A DNA stretch of 6,437 nucleotides, taken from NCBI GenBank assembly GCA_019348095.1, contig JAHWKC010000134.1, positions 1-6,437 on the forward strand, written 5' to 3'. The DNA is from Pseudomonadota bacterium. Its GTDB lineage: Bacteria; Pseudomonadota; Gammaproteobacteria; Xanthomonadales; Xanthomonadaceae. Below, one piece after another: positions 5,235 to 6,437 of this stretch. Both the position numbers and the translations under genes were made by a program. The notes beneath the pieces were generated by a model that ran no database searches, was not told where the DNA came from, and saw only the letters and a program-made list of their open reading frames with translations. How positions within the stretch are numbered: the stretch's first letter is position 1; each line of letters begins with the position of its first letter.

Positions 5235-6042
5235 GCCCCACCCAATCGCGCCACGGCAGCGACGGGTCGCCCAGTGCGATGAAATCGCCGTTGAGGATCG
5301 TGTCGCGCTGGTTATAACGCAGTGGCCGGCCCTTGCGGTCGAGCACGCAGCCGCCGGCGGCCTCGAGCACGCATTGGCCGGCGGCGGTGTCCCACTCGCT
5401 GGTCGGCCCGAAGCGCGGGTAGACGTCCAGGCCCCCGCCGGCGAGCAGGCAGAACTTGAGTGAGGAACCGAGCCCCACCTCCTCGATTTCGCCCATGCGC
5501 GCGATGAACGCCTCGGTGCGGGCGTCGCGGTGCGAGCGGCTGGCGGCGATGCGCAGCGGCGCCGTGGCCGGTTTGCGCACGTGCAGCCGGGTTTCGCCGC
5601 GGTCGTCGCAGCGCAGCGCGTCCAGGCCGCGCCCGCCGTGCCAGAGCACACCGGTCACCGGCGCCTGGACCACGCCGAAGACCGGCTCGCCATCCTCGAC
5701 CAGCGCGATATTGACGGTGAACTCGCCATTGCGCTTGACGAACTCGCGGGTGCCGTCGAGCGGGTCGACCACCCACAGCCGCCGCCACTGGCGCCGCTGC
5801 GCGGCTGGCACCTCGTGCGCGGCCTCCTCCGACAACACCGGGATGTCGGGGGTCAGCTGCGCCAGCCGGTCGACGATGCAGTGGTGCGCGGCGAGGTCGG
5901 CCGCCGTCACCGGTGAGGCATCGGACTTGCGCACCACGTCGAAGTCCTCGCCGTAGACGCGCAGGATCTCGGCGGCGGCCGCGCGCGCGATGCCGATGAC
6001 GCCGTCGCGCAGTGCCTCGGTGATGGTGGTGCTGGGCGTCAT
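5224..6042 (-). CDS. cysQ: 3'(2'),5'-bisphosphate nucleotidase CysQ
   Basis: This 272-residue member of the inositol-monophosphatase fold hydrolyses 3'-phosphoadenosine 5'-phosphate (PAP) to AMP and phosphate. That step protects sulfate assimilation and other PAP-sensitive enzymes. Metal- and substrate-binding motifs are intact: KSDASPVTAAD (39-49), SEE (71-73, metal-ligand Glu), DPLDGT (93-98), GSSLKF (192-197) and WDTAAG (217-222). The family is usually about 245-275 residues, so the length fits. The ATG at 6042 overlaps the nudE stop as ATGA, which implies translational coupling and decides the start over an in-frame ATG at 6060. The association is typically at or near the inner membrane, but no membrane segment is visible. 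The stop codon TGA (5226-5224) and the last two codons (Ser-Leu) lie within the right inverted-repeat arm of the 250-bp element, so the native C-terminus was probably replaced. The catalytic core is unaffected. Confidence 0.94.
   Translation of the reverse strand: MTPSTTITEALRDGVIGIARAAAAEILRVYGEDFDVVRKSDASPVTAADLAAHHCIVDRLAQLTPDIPVLSEEAAHEVPAAQRRQWRRLWVVDPLDGTREFVKRNGEFTVNIALVEDGEPVFGVVQAPVTGVLWHGGRGLDALRCDDRGETRLHVRKPATAPLRIAASRSHRDARTEAFIARMGEIEEVGLGSSLKFCLLAGGGLDVYPRFGPTSEWDTAAGQCVLEAAGGCVLDRKGRPLRYNQRDTILNGDFIALGDPSLPWRDWVGQSL
6039..6042 (-). promoter_or_regulatory. ATGA start/stop overlap coupling nudE and cysQ
   Basis: On the minus strand the four bases ATGA contain the cysQ start codon (6042-6040) and the nudE stop codon (6041-6039). 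Such overlaps usually indicate reinitiation by the same ribosome and a shared transcript. Confidence 0.75.
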
Positions 6043-6437
6043 TGGTGGTGTCTCAGCCATTCGCGGGTGATGAACAACGCCGCGATGCTGCGGCCTTCGG
6101 AAAAGTCCTCGCGCAGGATCAGCTCGTGCAACGCGTCGAGCTTCCACGGCACCGGTTCGAGCTCCTCGGGCTCGTCGCCCGGCAGGCGCTCGGGGTAGAG
6201 ATCGCGCGCGATCACCAGCTGGGCCTGGTGGCTCATGTAGGTCGGCGCCAGGCTCAGCGCACGCAGTTCGATGAGCGAACGCGCGCCATAGCCGGCCTCT
6301 TCCTTGAGCTCGCGATCGGCCGCCTGCAGCGCGGTCTCGCCCGCATCGATGCGGCCCTTGACCAGGCCCAGCTCGTAGCGATGCATACCGGCGGCGTACT
6401 CGCGCACCAGCAGTACGGTGTCGTCATCGAGCAGCGG
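6039..6437 (-). CDS. nudE: ADP-sugar/ADP-compounds Nudix hydrolase NudE (5' end outside the window)
   Basis: This is the C-terminal 132 residues of a Nudix hydrolase. The frame stays open to the window edge (it begins PLLDDDTVLLVREY), so the start lies beyond base 6437. The Nudix box is complete: GRIDAGETALQAADRELKEE followed by AGY fits G-x5-E-x7-R-E-U-x-E-E-x-G-U, with the metal-binding Glu residues present. The flanking text HRYELGLVKG before the box, then LAPTYMSHQAQLVIARDLYPERLPGDEPE and ALFITREWL, closely follows E. coli NudE rather than NudF or MutT. NudE cleaves ADP-ribose, NADH and diadenosine polyphosphates to AMP plus a phosphorylated product. It overlaps cysQ by 4 bp. The nudE-cysQ pairing is known in Pseudomonas and other gammaproteobacteria. 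Confidence 0.92.
   Translation of the reverse strand, partial: PLLDDDTVLLVREYAAGMHRYELGLVKGRIDAGETALQAADRELKEEAGYGARSLIELRALSLAPTYMSHQAQLVIARDLYPERLPGDEPEELEPVPWKLDALHELILREDFSEGRSIAALFITREWLRHHQ

Overview
This looks like a piece of chromosome from a GC-rich gammaproteobacterium, most likely in the Xanthomonadaceae/Lysobacteraceae (Lysobacter, Luteimonas, Pseudoxanthomonas or a relative). The reasons are the high GC content, the GTAG-headed REP palindromes carrying the TGTAGGAGCG head, a ColR/ColS-like two-component pair, and the nudE-cysQ pairing known from gammaproteobacteria. The family placement is inference. No phage, plasmid, CRISPR, rRNA or tRNA gene is visible.

Layout. One gene lies on the + strand: a VOC/glyoxalase-fold protein (100-582). 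All others are on the minus strand and read from right to left: nudE (5' end cut by the window edge, 6437-6039), cysQ (6042-5224), mazG (4972-4118), a colR-like response regulator (3947-3237), a colS-like sensor kinase (3208-1928) and a signal-peptide-bearing isoaspartyl peptidase/asparaginase (1717-710). The VOC gene and the peptidase gene converge on a REP doublet (603-680).

Genes working together. NudE, CysQ and MazG all hydrolyse small nucleotide by-products (ADP-ribose/NADH-type dinucleotides, 3'-phosphoadenosine 5'-phosphate, and aberrant NTPs), so the right third is a nucleotide clean-up cluster. nudE and cysQ share an ATGA overlap. ColR and ColS are 28 nt apart and form a regulator-kinase operon acting at the inner membrane.

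The most unusual material is intergenic. A 250-bp segment (4985-5234) between cysQ and mazG has 21-bp terminal inverted repeats (20/21 matching) and a second, concentric 13-bp inverted pair (12/13). It looks like a diverged inverted dimer or a MITE-like element. Its right end supplies the cysQ stop codon, and its left end lies 12 nt upstream of the mazG start. Independently, the mazG stop codon TAG lies in the GTAG head of a REP palindrome. Two adjacent genes therefore end inside repeats. The repeats also differ in sequence while keeping their stems paired, which points to selection on structure. The coding content is otherwise ordinary, and I do not see a convincing new protein system.
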